Part shown: positions 33,196-44,312 of the stretch, piece by piece
How positions within the stretch are numbered: position 1 is the first letter of the stretch
Layout: the number at the start of each line of letters is the position of its first letter
Source of the DNA: Bedellia somnulentella
Lineage: Eukaryota > Arthropoda > Insecta > Lepidoptera > Bedelliidae
DNA: 64,000 nucleotides
Direction: 5' to 3'
Assembly (NCBI GenBank): GCA_963576735.1
Contig: OY755190.1
Location: 5,015,695-5,079,694 of the forward strand
The notes under the pieces: model-generated
Told to the model about the DNA's origin: nothing
The model's database searches: none
The model's input: the letters and a program-made list of their open reading frames with translations, nothing else
Program-made: the position numbers and the translations under genes

Positions 33196-33430
33196 ATGAG
33201 TGTATTTAAGATTTTCTGTTTTTTATTCGTATTTTGTGGATTAACTGATAGCGTAGAAAATAAGATAGTGTATGAAAATGTTGATAGTAACAGAGATGGT
33301 AAACTTTTGATATCATTTCGTCAAAGCCCTTTGATAGCTCTATTTCATAAAACGCCGGCTTCTAACTATGTGCCAAAATATGCTGAAGATCCGTTTGATT
33401 TTTTGAGGGACTCGTATCCATTGCCTGGTG
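33196..33430 (+). CDS. GMC-B exon 1
   Basis: Signal peptide and linker ending in [15 protein letters not shown]; donor gtaagt. It is 7.8 kb from exon 2. Confidence 0.85.
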
Positions 33431-33480
33431 GTAAGTATGCGTTGTAATAATTTAAGGTTATTGCGTTATAGTGAATAATG

Positions 33481-33722
33481 TGCATACATACATATACTCA
33501 CGACCATGAATCCCAAAAAGGAGTAGCCAGAGCCTCAGAGCTAGAAACTTCTCAGCCACATTTGGAAGTTGAGAGGGGACGAGATAAAGTATCGTTGGTG
33601 ATGGATCTCCAACCGCATCGCCCAAAAATTACTTAAGAAAGCCCCATATCCTTAGTCGCCTTTTACGTCACCCGTGGGTAGAAAGGGGTAGTGAAATTCT
33701 GAGCCGGCACTATACGGCACAC
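33481..33722 (-). repeat. R-SINE, minus strand, with a probable 9-bp duplication
   Basis: gaataatgt occurs on both sides (about 33472 and 33725). Orientation and ends are clear; it lies in intron 1 of GMC-B. Confidence 0.8.
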
Positions 33723-34177
33723 ACGAATAATGTACTTTTGAGTTTTTTTTCTAAACAAGATAATTTCTAGATGGCTATTGATAGATAGATAGATAAAAAC
33801 TTTATTTATGTTATCATAACAATCACATTCAACACATTAAAACACATTAAACACATTAAAACACATAAACACATACAAAAATAAAAGTAAAAAGTAAAAA
33901 TGTGTGATAATAAAAGAAAAAAAACAAATTACAAATGTGCAAGGTATGTGCGCTATGGTAACACAAACTAGGCCATAACTCAGCGTTTATAAATGCTATA
34001 AAGCAAAAACACTGATTTTCAGGTATAGCCTAAGAGCCTAAGAGCTATTGCACATTGACTTGGCCTTCTATACGCACACACAGTTCTATACCCAGTTAAA
34101 TTAAATATGATTTTATTGCACATATAATATAATGCAAATTCATAATAGTTTTAAAACCTACCAATAGTAAATTATAA
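33723..34177. other. intron 1 of GMC-B; a LINE tail
   Basis: gatagatagatagataaaaa followed by ctttatttatg near 33780 is the look of a reversed LINE tail; no coding sequence follows. Confidence 0.45.
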
Positions 34178-34243
34178 TGCCGAGTGGATAGGTGACTAGC
34201 TTCTAGGTCCGGTGGTTGTGGGTTCGATCTCCGTTGAGAGCAA
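34178..34243 (+). repeat. tRNA-like repeat head
   Basis: gccgagtggataggtgacta and gtgggttcgatctccg, similar to 4236-4307. Confidence 0.55.
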
Positions 34244-34311
34244 CATTTATGTCAAGTGCATAAATGATTGTTTCTTAGTCGTGGATGTTATTTATATGTT
34301 TATTATAAAAT

Positions 34312-34573
34312 ATGCCGTGTAGTTTCGGCTTAGAATAACACTACCCCATTTCTTCCGGTGGGTGTACGTAAGAGGCGACTAACGGTATTGGGGCTTTTAA
34401 GGGATTTTTGGGCGATGCGGTTGGAGACCCATCACCAACAACCTTTATTCCACCATCTTTTCCCCACGCAACTTCCAAAAGTGGCTGAGGAATTTCTGAT
34501 TCCCTAGATTCCCTAGCTCTGGCTACCCCTTCAAGGGATTCATAGCCGTGAGTATATGCGTGTATGTATGTAT
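34312..34573 (+). repeat. R-SINE copy
   Basis: Complete subfamily 1 copy, with a small duplication of gattccctag inside (tgattccctagattccctag). It is followed by an RTE fragment. Confidence 0.85.
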
Positions 34574-34582
34574 TAAATATAC

Positions 34583-34835
34583 CATAGAGAGCTAATGTGG
34601 ATGGTAATGTTAGTGGAGGGCGACCTCGAAGGACACATTTGGAGCAAATAGCGAGTGTGCTCAAAATGGCAGGCGTCCGGAATATGAAGAATAAAAAAGC
34701 ATGTATGAGAAGATTGATGGATGAAAAAGAAGCTAGAGAGGTTTGTCAGGATCGTACAAAAGGCGATCGATAGTCTTTGCCTACCCCAATGGGAACTAAT
34801 GGCGTGCATATATGTATGTATGTATTAAATATATC
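34583..34835 (+). repeat. RTE LINE 3' fragment
   Basis: agctaatgtggatggtaatg through ctttgcctaccccaatggga to gcgtgcatatatgtatgtat. Confidence 0.85.
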
Positions 34836-35299
34836 GTGGGGTTTTGGGGCTAACTTGATCTGTGTATATTTAGTTTATATAAAGAGGACGAAATAATTAA
34901 GTTTTCTTGAAAAAGGAATGCTATATACATTAAACTCAAAACAAAAAAGCTTTCTTAACATTTTTGGCAAACCTCTTTCATTTTATTTATAAATAGGATA
35001 TAACTTATCAACGAAAAGTTACCTAAAAACCAGATTTTTGTCTATGGTATGCTTTATACCAACTGGTATTTATGGTTACATATCTTCAGAGCACCACCTC
35101 TTCGACATATAAATTCTTAGTTATGTGGTTAATCTATATCTACATTCATAAAAAATAGGTGTGGTTAGCTATTATTTAAGATACAGAACCCGTTTTCAAA
35201 TCAAGTTATTGTACCTTTAATTCAGAAACTAAATTTCATCCCATTGATCAAATTGTATTTTACGTCAACCCTGCCTTAGTAATATTATCACCATCTTTA
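34836..35299. other. intron 1 of GMC-B, no feature seen
   Basis: AT-rich, nothing recognised. Confidence 0.5.
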
Positions 35300-36535
35300 C
35301 TAATATAAGACATTCGTTTGGGGATGGATAAGGGTCTGCTGACTATCCTGGCATTGCTAGATTTCAGTAGTGCCTTCAACACAGTTGACTTCGAAATATT
35401 ATTAGCTTTACTTCGTTCTCTTAACATATCTCCAACGGTGATTGACTGGTTTCGTAGTTATCTACTAGGACGACGGCAGCGTATTCGCATCGAGGAGTCT
35501 TACTCTCCCTGGTGCGAGTTAACTGCCGGTGTTCCACAAGGTGGTGTGTTGTCTCCTCTTTTATTTGCTATATTTATTAATAGTATTTCTCTTCAACTAA
35601 CTTCTTCCTACCACCTTTATGCAGATGATCTTCAGATTTACACACAGGCTAATTTTGCTAAAACTGCGTTAGCTCAATCACTTCTCTTGCCCCTTCTTGA
35701 CTATGCTGATACTTGCTACCTTGATATAACTGAAGAGCAACTTAATAAACTTGAGCGCCTCCAAAACTTTTGCATTAGGTTTATTTTTGGATTGAGGAAA
35801 TATGATCATGTATCTGTATATCGCACTCAACTGAAATGGCTTCCTATTCGTCTCCGCCGGAATGCACATACACTTTCTCTCCTTCACTCTATTTTATTCA
35901 ATCCTGCCACCCCTTTCTATCTAAAAGAACGTTTTCAATTTCTCTCCTCTTCCCACGATCTTAATCTACGTTCTGAACATAATCTTCTATTAAGCATTCC
36001 CTCCCATTCAACCAATTACTATGGCTCCTCCTTCACTGTGCAGGCTGTTCAATTGTGGAACGCACTTCCGGTAGAGATTCGTCAGGCTAAATCCCAATCT
36101 ATTTTTAAGGATATGGTAAAAAAGCACTACCTCACTGAAACGCTATAATACTGTTGCAAATTAAATTATATATATTAAGTATATAAATAAAAATATGTAT
36201 CATAATATTTGTATGTAGTTTTAATTTATTGTATCATAGTATTTATATGTTTGTTAATAGTTTATTATTTTATAACTAGATTTAAGTATGACTGGATTGT
36301 TGTATTGTTTAAGCAGATTAACGCATAGTCATCAGTTTCACCATGTTGTTGTACATCTATCTCACATGACTCTAATTTATTGACCTCTCCATTCAAAGGT
36401 TGTCTGGAAGAGATCGCTTTTAGTGATAAGACCGCCAATTGTACTTTTGTTAATTCATTCTGTGTATTTGTAATTGTTTTTCCATATTTGATGTACAATA
36501 AAGAGTTTTCTATTCTATTCTATTCTATTCTATAA
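35300..36535 (+). mobile_element. CR1/L2-like LINE, 5'-truncated and internally deleted
   Basis: An open frame at 35318-36148 (276 codons) encodes reverse transcriptase motifs: LLDFSSAFNTVDFEIL, GVPQGGVLSPLLFAIF and YADDLQIY. It then jumps directly to LDYADTCYLDITEEQLNKLE and WLPIRLRRNAHTLS, the C-terminal region. Part of the thumb is missing, so the polymerase is dead although the frame is open. The 3' end is aataaagag plus (attct)n. Copies of the 3' end are at 23751 and 29858. Confidence 0.75.
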
Positions 36536-36800
36536 TAAAGCTGAAGAGTTTGTTTGTTTGAACGCTAGGATCTCAGGAACTACCCAATCAAATTGAAAAA
36601 ATCTTTTTGTATTGGATAGTCCATTTATTGAGGAAGGTTTTAAGCTATATATCATCACGCTGCAATCAACAGGAGCAAACTATCAGCGAATAATGTTGCA
36701 AAAACGGGGATAATTATTCATACTAAGGCTTCCGTTGTGTGCGCTGCGTAAACGGTTTAAGTTACCCAAAAAAAATTTATTAAAGAATTATTTCTCTTTA
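36529..36800 (+). mobile_element. Helitron-like 5' fragment
   Basis: Begins TCTATAATAAAGCTGAAG and continues gtttgtttgtttgaacgcta, a common lepidopteran Helitron start. It is placed directly at the LINE tail; the 3' end is missing. Confidence 0.5.
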
Positions 36801-36867
36801 AATGATCTAAAAAAACTTTCAAATAAATTTGGTCGAATTTAATGCATAATTGCCATAATGATGACAA

Positions 36868-36952
36868 AGTCACGTGATGTTCAGAAGTATTAGTACCTCT
36901 GCCAACCCCTTCGGGGATATACGGCGTGAACGTTTATGTTTATGTTTATGTA
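36868..36952 (+). repeat. T-SINE 3' fragment
   Basis: cctctgccaaccccttcggg then the (tatgtt)n tail. Confidence 0.8.
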
Positions 36953-37183
36953 TCAACATAATATTAATCTTTATCGAAATAAATATGTTATTGATTGAGA
37001 GTATTTAATTGAAAACAAAATTGTCCTTGACATCACTTAATTGAAATAAACATCTTTAGAAGATAATACAATTTTAAAATTACTCCGTAACAAAATTTAC
37101 ACGCGTGCATGAAGCGCAAGACAAAACGCTGCGCTGGCCGGCGAGCGAGGTCACCTGCGCGAGAAGCTTATGTTTAAGCCTAA

Positions 37184-37584
37184 TCCTATTAATATTATAA
37201 ATGTGAAAGTTTAGATGTTTGTGTGTTTGTAGCTAAATGAAGACTAATTCACAGAACGCATTTAAAATAAAATTTACAGGAAGCCAGATAATGATCTAAT
37301 TAACACAATAGGACACTTTTTATCCCAGAAAAATTAAGAGATCAATAAATTTTCTTAAAAAATGGTTAAATAGACTAACTGACTAAGAATCAATGCTCAG
37401 CCGAAACTACTATACTTATAAACTTAAAACTTATAAAGTGAAAAAATTGTGAGGATGCTATGAAAAACACCTTTTTTCTCATCGCATGACAGAGACCCTC
37501 AACAGGTCAGTTAAATATTTCAGTTAGGCGACGTGAAGTGAAAGTCTACACTTTTGACAGTACGAAGTCTGTGGGGTCAGCTAG
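37184..37584 (+). mobile_element. Short Helitron, about 400 bp
   Basis: TCCTATTAATATTATAAATG at the start, a small acag/ctgt hairpin and gtcagCTAG at the end, between A and T. No ORF. Confidence 0.75.
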
Positions 37585-37825
37585 TTATAGTATAAATAGG
37601 ATAATGCCTCAGAATATAACTTTTTACTACAGTGCGTTGACCTTTAAATGACATAAACAAATGCAGCAGGATCAAAGATAAAAACAAGATTTATTATACC
37701 TCATATGATTATGACTCAGCTCGACCAAGTCTTTTATACTTAGAGGTACAGTTGTCTACGAAGTAAATAAAAAAAATACCCCAGTTACATCGATTATTAT
37801 ACATATATTGATTAAGCTTGTGTCG

Positions 37826-37905
37826 TAAAGGCAGCTTAGGGAATTGGAACTTTTAAGTGATTGTGGGATGTTGTGGCTGGAATCCTTATTTTACATATGT
37901 CCTAG
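37826..37905 (+). repeat. R-SINE fragment, diverged
   Basis: gtcgtaaaggcagcttaggg and ccttattttac only. Confidence 0.4.
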
Positions 37906-37950
37906 TAGCCAGCGCAAAACACTGATGAAAATTTATATTAAAACTATTTA

Positions 37951-38130
37951 ACTAGACTTGCTTCGTACGGGTAGTGTTTTTTTTTTATTAACTAAGGTTT
38001 CTTTTTTAACTTTTATCAACCTTTATGAAATACGTGGGTGGGTAGGATGTGGGTTTCTATTGATGAATATATTTTTGAGTTGGTTTAGTGATTTCGGAGT
38101 CTATTCTCAACAAACAAAAAAGCACACAAA
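37951..38130 (-). mobile_element. Helitron 3' end, truncated
   Basis: actagacttgcttcgtacgg matches the reversed end of the 11381 family; similarity fades after about 180 bp. Confidence 0.4.
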
Positions 38131-38641
38131 GAAATCCATCTTCTTTATAATAATTATAGACATAGGTACATCTGACGATCAAGTTAGTCCTAATAAACTA
38201 TATATAATAACGACTTCTATGAAAATGAACGAAGTGTTTTTAATACACTTATAAGGTAAAATCATAAAAGTTATTTTTGAACCTTATTATGTATTCATAG
38301 TAAACTTGTTTGTGATGTTGATCTACATCGATCGATTATTTTAGGCATTCACAAACTTATCACGTATATTGACGAATAATACACTCTGACGACTGAATAC
38401 TTAATTATAATTAATAAGGATTTGAGGGCAACAACTTTAAATAACGCACAGCTATTCGTTAAACAAGTCATCTCCAGTATAGCAAGCACGAGCGCTATTT
38501 TATCGACACGATAACGGTTAGAATGAGATGGCAGTATACGATACTAAGTAAGTACGTAAGAGATGGCTGCTTTATCCCACGCGATAACTAGTTTAAAGAC
38601 GGCTCGTGCTTGCCCTTCTGAAACGAGCATAACATAATCTA
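38131..38641. other. intron 1 of GMC-B, no feature seen
   Basis: No repeat or ORF recognised. Confidence 0.45.
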
Positions 38642-38675
38642 GTTTGCAATAGAATCCAACAATCATGTAAACAAA
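38642..38675 (+). repeat. 34-bp inverted repeat, left copy
   Basis: gtttgcaatagaatccaaca onwards is exactly inverted at 40680-40713; the two are 2 kb apart. Confidence 0.85.
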
Positions 38676-38944
38676 CCAAATTGTCACGATTACTCCGTAA
38701 TCACATACATTTGACGATCAATTATGAACATAGTCTGATTTCAACGAACGCACCATTGTTTTCACATTATCTTCAACACGATTTAACTTGTATTTATAAG
38801 TTAAATTTGTTAAAACATTTGCAACGTAAAAATTTCGAAGTATTTGACAAGCTGTCATCTTAGTTTTTTACTCATCGAACTCTATAAGTCATTGAAAAGT
38901 TAGCGTTCATAAATAAAAGATGTTATAAAAGGAAAGAAAAATTT

Positions 38945-39018
38945 CGACACTGGCGGGGTTCGAACCCGCGACCTTCGGGTATACGCCCCCGTCGCTCTGC
39001 CAACTGAGCTACAGTGTC
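38945..39018 (-). repeat. tRNA-like core 1 (tRNA-derived or pseudo-tRNA)
   Basis: 74 nt with a perfect 7-bp acceptor stem (gacactg/cagtgtc), D-arm gctc/gagc and T-arm gcggg/cccgc. The anticodon arm pairs only 4 bp around an 8-base loop, so amino-acid identity is not assigned. Identical to cores 2 and 3. Confidence 0.55.
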
Positions 39019-39302
39019 AGTTGGCATCCAGCGCGAAATTTCTCTATCCTTTGTTCCTTTTTTTACACGTTGAAGTAGTGTTTGCGTTTCCTACCTCCGA
39101 ATTTTAACTAATTCGGACGGCCACTTGTCTACCTTTTCAGATAGAATGCAAATGTTGGAAACGCCTAACTATCACATAATTTAATGTTTTTTGACATGAA
39201 TTCCTCATGTGGGGATTATTACTCATAAATAAAAGATGTTATTAAAGGAAAGAAGAATTTCTTTTTTTTTTTTTTTTCGAAATTTCGCGCTGGATGCCAA
39301 CT

Positions 39303-39376
39303 GACACTGTAGCTCAGTTGGCAGAGCGACGGGGGCGTATACCCGAAGGTCGCGGGTTCGAACCCCGCCAGTGTCG
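39303..39376 (+). repeat. tRNA-like core 2
   Basis: Same 74 nt as core 1, opposite strand. Confidence 0.55.
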
Positions 39377-39618
39377 AAATTTTTCTTTCCTTTAATAACA
39401 TCTTTTATTTATGAGTAATAATCCCCACATGAGGAATTCATGTCAAAAAACATTAAATTATGTGATAGTTAGGCGTTTCCAACATTTGCATTCTATCTGA
39501 AAAGGTAGACAAGTGGCCGTCCGAATTAGTTAAAATTCGGAGGTAGGAAACGCAAACACTACTTCAACGTGTAAAAAAAGGAACAAAGGATAGAGAAATT
39601 TCGCGCTGGATGCCAACT

Positions 39619-39692
39619 GACACTGTAGCTCAGTTGGCAGAGCGACGGGGGCGTATACCCGAAGGTCGCGGGTTCGAACCCCGCCAGTGTCG
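39619..39692 (+). repeat. tRNA-like core 3
   Basis: Same 74 nt, direct repeat of core 2 at a 316-bp period. Confidence 0.55.
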
Positions 39693-39842
39693 AAATTTTT
39701 CTTTCCTTTAATAACATCTTTTATTTATGAGTAATAATCCCCACATGAGGAATTCATGTCAAAAAACATTAAATTAAAGTTAGTGTTGTTCGTAATCTAA
39801 AGTTATCCTTTATTTATAATTTAATAAATTATTTTAATTTAA

Positions 39843-40213
39843 TAAACGACATGATAGTCCAGTGGATAGAACACCCGCCCGAAAACAGAAAGGCGTGAGT
39901 TCCAATCCTGGGTCGGGCCTACACCAATTTGTCTTTTCTAAAGTCATATGTGTGGTTAATTTATCATGGTTGTTAACGGTGAGGGAAAACATCGTGAGGA
40001 AACCCACATGGCTGAGTTGTACTTAGTCATGTGACAGTGTATTCGTACAAAACGGTGATAGGCCTGCCCCCTATCACGTGAGTACACTGTCTTAGCAAAA
40101 TGTGGGTACCTTCTCTGGAGACTAGATGGCGCTGCCATGTGAGTTCAGAAGTATGGTACCTCTGCCAACCCCTTCGAGGATAAACGGCGTGAACGTTTAT
40201 GTTATGTTTATGT
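39843..40213 (+). repeat. T-SINE, full length
   Basis: acatgatagtccagtggata head to aacgtttatgttatgtttat tail. Confidence 0.85.
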
Positions 40214-40679
40214 TATTATTTGAATAAAATAAAAAAAAAATTCAAGAGCTTAATCTAATTAACTAAAACGGATTGTATCCTAAGCCATAAAAATAATGGT
40301 TAGTTTTTAAAAATTGACAGGTGGCCATTTTGTTAGAATTGTCATTCACAGTCATTCACTGTTCTGTGGGTTCGCTGTGCATTAGTGTTTTCTGTTTCCG
40401 ATTTCTACGACTTTGCATTCTTATTTTGGACTTTTGCTTTACGATTTGGCTGGACATATTTTTCTTGGAACGACGACCTTTGCACGGCATCACGGACTTT
40501 GACATAGCATACGATTGGTATTTTTAGTCAGTTTTATTTTAGTACCTATCCTACTATGGGCCATAGTCTATGACTTAAAATTAAAATAATTAGAAAAATT
40601 AATTTAATTAAAATTAAATTAGAACACTATGACATCACTATGGGCATAAACAATACGCTGTCAATGTCAGTCCGCCATA
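40214..40679. other. no gene recognised
   Basis: A 68-codon ORF at 40321-40527 is hydrophobic but has no family signature. Confidence 0.45.
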
Positions 40680-40713
40680 TTTGTTTACATGATTGTTGGA
40701 TTCTATTGCAAAC
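40680..40713 (-). repeat. 34-bp inverted repeat, right copy
   Basis: Exact reverse complement of 38642-38675. Confidence 0.85.
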
Positions 40714-40727
40714 GATTTTACATAAAT

Positions 40728-40886
40728 ATACTCACGGCCATAAATCCCAAACAGGGTTCGCTAGAGCTTCAGAGCCAGAAACTCCTCAGCCACATTTGGA
40801 AGTTGATAGGGGACAAAATGGTAGAAATAACGACACCCGTGCTGGGTAGAAAGGGGTAGTGACATTCTAAGCCGGCACTACACGGT
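40728..40886 (-). repeat. R-SINE copy, minus strand, internally deleted
   Basis: tatactcacggccataaat, then a jump from gtagaaataacg to acacccgtgctgggtag, then gccggcactacacgg. Confidence 0.75.
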
Positions 40887-40926
40887 ACGAGCATAACCAT
40901 CTCTTAACTATGCCAATTACTAAAAC

Positions 40927-41128
40927 ACACATACCGCTCACGGCTGCAAACACAAAAATGGGTAACCACAGCTTGAGACTTAGAAGTTTAAGTGGGTAAA
41001 AGGATTGTATAACAAAAGATGGTTGGATGTGAGTCTCCACCCACATTACCCATCAATTACTTGAACTTTACTTGTTCACTACAACCCGAGGAGGAAATGG
41101 GTTGGTGCTATTCTAAGACCTGTTATGT
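40927..41128 (-). repeat. R-SINE copy, minus strand, diverged
   Basis: cgctcacggctgcaaac, ctccacccacattaccca and gtgctattctaagacc follow the family order. Confidence 0.55.
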
Positions 41129-41192
41129 ATTTTGCAATGGAAGCAATGGAAATAAATGTTTTATTTATCGATCTATTCCAATGTATTTTTAG

Positions 41193-41420
41193 GTCTAAAA
41201 GAACCGTATTCCGAATATGACTTCGTGGTCATCGGGGCCGGTTCTGCTGGGAGCGTGTTGGCTTCGCGGCTTACTGAGAAAAAATGGGCCTCCGTGTTAG
41301 TGCTGGAAGCTGGCAAACCTGAGATGATACTGACAGACGTGCCCGCCATAGCTCCGTACTTCCAGAGTACCGATTACGTTTGGAATTACTATATGGAAAA
41401 ACAGCCTGGGGTTTGTTTAG
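41193..41420 (+). CDS. GMC-B exon 2
   Basis: FAD-binding exon ([22 protein letters not shown]), 228 nt, phases as in GMC-A. Confidence 0.95.
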
Positions 41421-41489
41421 GTATTTTTTTAATTATGTTCGCACTTAACTTGAATGTTTTTGTTCATGAATACCTCATATGTCATATTA

Positions 41490-41545
41490 CGAATAAATAA
41501 AGCGTACACCCGGAGGTCGCGGGTTCAATCCCCGCCGGTATCGAA
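41490..41545 (+). repeat. tRNA-like 3' half
   Basis: ggaggtcgcgggttcaatcc then ccgccggtatcga, in intron 2 of GMC-B. Confidence 0.55.
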
Positions 41546-41858
41546 ATTTTTCTTTACTTTATTTATTTTTTCGACCTTGTTGTGGTATATATAATTTAAA
41601 AGGGTAAGTATATTAATAAGCCATAACATGATGGATCTTCCTATATCTAGGATTAGTTGGTGAGCCAAATACTACTGGTTTAAAAACAATGTTAATCACA
41701 TAACAAACAATGTTAATTTAAGCCTACTTTGAAGGCTTATAACTCAACTTATTAATTTGCCTTATCAAACAAACGGTAAAGCTATAACGATTCAAAGTGT
41801 GGCTTAAACTATGAAAACAGCTTCAGCCTATCATTATCATCAATTGATTTCATTGTAG

Positions 41859-41991
41859 GTATGAACGATCAGAGATGCTTCTGGCCTCGCGGCAAGGCTG
41901 TCGGTGGCACAAGTGTCGTCAACTACATGATTTATACGAGAGGAAGACCACAAGATTGGAACAGAATTGCCGATGATGGGAATTATGGATG
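41859..41991 (+). CDS. GMC-B exon 3
   Basis: Signature 1 exon ([19 protein letters not shown]), 133 nt, ending in the split TGG codon. Confidence 0.95.
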
Positions 41992-42305
41992 GTAATACGA
42001 TTCGATTAGCCTTATTAGGAAGATAATTGATTGATTTGTTACCATTATTACTCGTACAATATACAGTATAAATCTTGACAGGCTTGACCGAAAACAAAGG
42101 AAAATATGTTAAGTGGTTTGTGCTTATTAAACACTTGACTTCCCTTTTTCTGTTTAATAACCCCAAAAAGCAAACAAAGCGAAAAGTGAGGTAGCGGTTT
42201 AAGTCGTACGTTCGTCTTTACTTTAGGCACATTATCCTAAGAAAACATAACACACGCGTTTATTTTTCAATCATTACTTATATTCCTTCATATATACATA
42301 CATTT

Positions 42306-42547
42306 GCCGTGTAGTGCCGGCTTAGAATGTCGCTACCCCTTTCTACCCACGGGTGTCGTAAGAGGCGACTAATGGTATTGGGGCTATTTATCGGATTTTT
42401 GGGCGATGCGGTTGGAGACCCCAAAAACCTTTATTTTACCGCCTTTTCCCCACTCAACTTCCAAAAGTGGCTGAGGAATTTATAATTCCTTGGCTCTGGC
42501 TACCCCTTCTAGGGAATTATAGCCGTGAGTATATGTATGTATGTATA
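42306..42547 (+). repeat. R-SINE copy
   Basis: Subfamily 2 head, complete tail; in intron 3 of GMC-B. Confidence 0.85.
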
Positions 42548-42700
42548 TACATATACTCACAGCCATAAATCCCAAAAATGGGTAGCCAGAGCTTCAGAGC
42601 TAGAAACTCCTCAGCCACATTTGCTAGTTGATAGGCGACAAGATGGTAGAAATAAAGTATTGTTGGTGATGGGTCTCCAATCGGATCGCCCAAAAACCAC
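42546..42700 (-). repeat. R-SINE copy, head-to-tail inverted with the previous one
   Basis: Starts catatactcacagccataa immediately after the tail of the previous copy and stops in the middle (gcccaaaaacca). The two form an inverted pair. Confidence 0.8.
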
Positions 42701-43021
42701 AATTTTTGATCATAATTAGATAAAAGGTAAAAGTTAGCAAACCTTTGCTTTGCAAGTTGTTTGTAAAGAGAAGAGGCAACAAGAAAAACTTTATAGTCAC
42801 TAGTTTATATTTTATGTTAGTAATTTATATTCTCTAGTGTTTCTGTTAGTGAATCAAGTTATGTTTATTGGATCTTTCAGAAACAAACATTTACTTACAT
42901 TATTTACAAGAAAAACAATATTTCAGGTCCTACGACGATGTTTTGAAATACTACATAAAATCTGAAAGAGCCTACCTTAAGGATTATGAAAAACAACCAT
43001 ACAGAGGTCGCGACGGAGATA

Positions 43022-44312
43022 CGAGGGCTGCTATTTATGTATCCGGAATAAAAAAAAGAAACAAACATATATCAATTAATATGGTTTTATTGCTTCTCAA
43101 AATATTCGCCGCTCAGATCTATACACTTTTGCATGCGTTGAAACCAATTTTCATAGCACTTTTTCCACTCAGACTGAGGTATCTCCAAAACGTGCATTTT
43201 GAACGCATCGACTGCCTCTTCGCGGCTCGAAAAACGTTGACCACGTAATTTTTTCTTCACATTTGGAAATAAATAAAAATCATTGGGTGCCAAATCAGGG
43301 CTGTACGGCGGATGACCTGTCAATTCGATCTTTTGAGCTTCTAAAAACTGAGTTGTGACGGCCGACCTGTGACAGCTAGCATTGTCGTGATGCAGAATGA
43401 TTCTACGTTGTCGGTTAGTCTTTCTTATTTGTTCAAAGACTTCCGGCAAACAAATGGTCGTATACCACTCCGAATTAACAGTTTTACGATTCTCTAAAGG
43501 CACTGTAGCTACATGGCCATTTATACCAAAAAAACAAGCGACCATTTGCTTCAATGTGCTTTTTGCACGAATAACTTTTGTTGGGTTCGGCTCATCTTGG
43601 AACACCCACACCGTGGACTGCTGCTTAGTTTCGGGGTCGTAAGCGTAGATCCAAGATTCGTCACCTGTGTAGATATTATAAACAGCTTTTGACGCACCAC
43701 GGTTGTATTTTTTTAACATTTCTTTGCACCAATCGACACGAGCCTGTTTTTGATCAATACTCAAGTTGTGCGGAATCCAACGGGAGCAAATTTTTTTTAC
43801 AGCTAAATGTTCATGAAGTATCTTATGTATGCTCGTCATACTAATGCCCAGAGATGCCTCTATCTCACGATATGTAACATGACGATCTTGAGTTATTAGT
43901 TCCCGGACAGCATCGATGTTTTGAGGTACAACGACCGTTTTAGGGCGACCTTCTTTAATTTCATCAGTAAGCTTAGATCGTCCACGATTAAACTCGCTAA
44001 ACCAGTGATACACAGTGGTCTTTGAGGGTGCTTCATCCCCAAAAGTTGAAGTAAGCTGATCGATGCACTGTTTTTGAGTTAGACCACGCCGAAAATCGTA
44101 AAAAATCATGGCACGAAAATGTTCACGAGTTAAATCCATGGTGGTGAAGACACGCAATTTTCAAAATGACGCTACGATGTGAAAACAATTGACAGTCACA
44201 TAAAAATAAATGTATTCTAAAGCTAAAGAGTTCTATTTTTGAATGATGTAATTACTTTTTAAATTATTGTTCTGTAAGTGGCCAGTTCCGGATACATAAA
44301 TAGCAGCCCTCG
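43022..44312 (-). mobile_element. mariner element, copy 1
   Basis: 1291 bp with 27-bp TIRs (outer bases cgagggctgctatttatgta) and a TA duplication at 43020-43021 and 44313-44314. It contains an intact transposase gene, and its length and transposase match the copy at 47308-48598. Confidence 0.95.
43087..44139 (-). CDS. mariner transposase, copy 1
   Basis: 350 aa from the ATG at 44139. N-terminal helix-turn-helix DNA-binding region; linker motif WIPHNL (121-126); catalytic triad D160 (TGDESW), D252 (HHDNASCH) and D287 (YSPDLAPND), i.e. DD34D, the mariner spacing. No stop or frameshift. It cuts and pastes the element at TA sites in the nucleus. Confidence 0.95.
   Translation of the reverse strand: MDLTREHFRAMIFYDFRRGLTQKQCIDQLTSTFGDEAPSKTTVYHWFSEFNRGRSKLTDEIKEGRPKTVVVPQNIDAVRELITQDRHVTYREIEASLGISMTSIHKILHEHLAVKKICSRWIPHNLSIDQKQARVDWCKEMLKKYNRGASKAVYNIYTGDESWIYAYDPETKQQSTVWVFQDEPNPTKVIRAKSTLKQMVACFFGINGHVATVPLENRKTVNSEWYTTICLPEVFEQIRKTNRQRRIILHHDNASCHRSAVTTQFLEAQKIELTGHPPYSPDLAPNDFYLFPNVKKKLRGQRFSSREEAVDAFKMHVLEIPQSEWKKCYENWFQRMQKCIDLSGEYFEKQ

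Larger units (their letters stand above)
38910..39775. repeat. Inverted and tandem array of tRNA-containing units
   Basis: A unit of about 313 bp at 38910-39222 (minus) is repeated inverted at about 39415-39728. An extra partial unit with a T-run lies between them. Each unit carries a tRNA-like core and the flanks ggaattcatgtcaaaaaaca and ctatctgaaaaggtagac. Confidence 0.85.

Noticed and set aside
35318..36148. The 276-codon RT-like ORF as a host gene
   Set aside because: It is a LINE fragment with an internal deletion and a LINE 3' tail.
38945..39692. Functional tRNA genes
   Set aside because: Arms pair well, but the anticodon arm is irregular and the same core recurs with repeat flanks; reported as tRNA-like repeats instead.
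43397..43642. 81-codon ORFs antisense to the mariner transposase (also 47978-48223)
   Set aside because: Identical shadows in both mariner copies.
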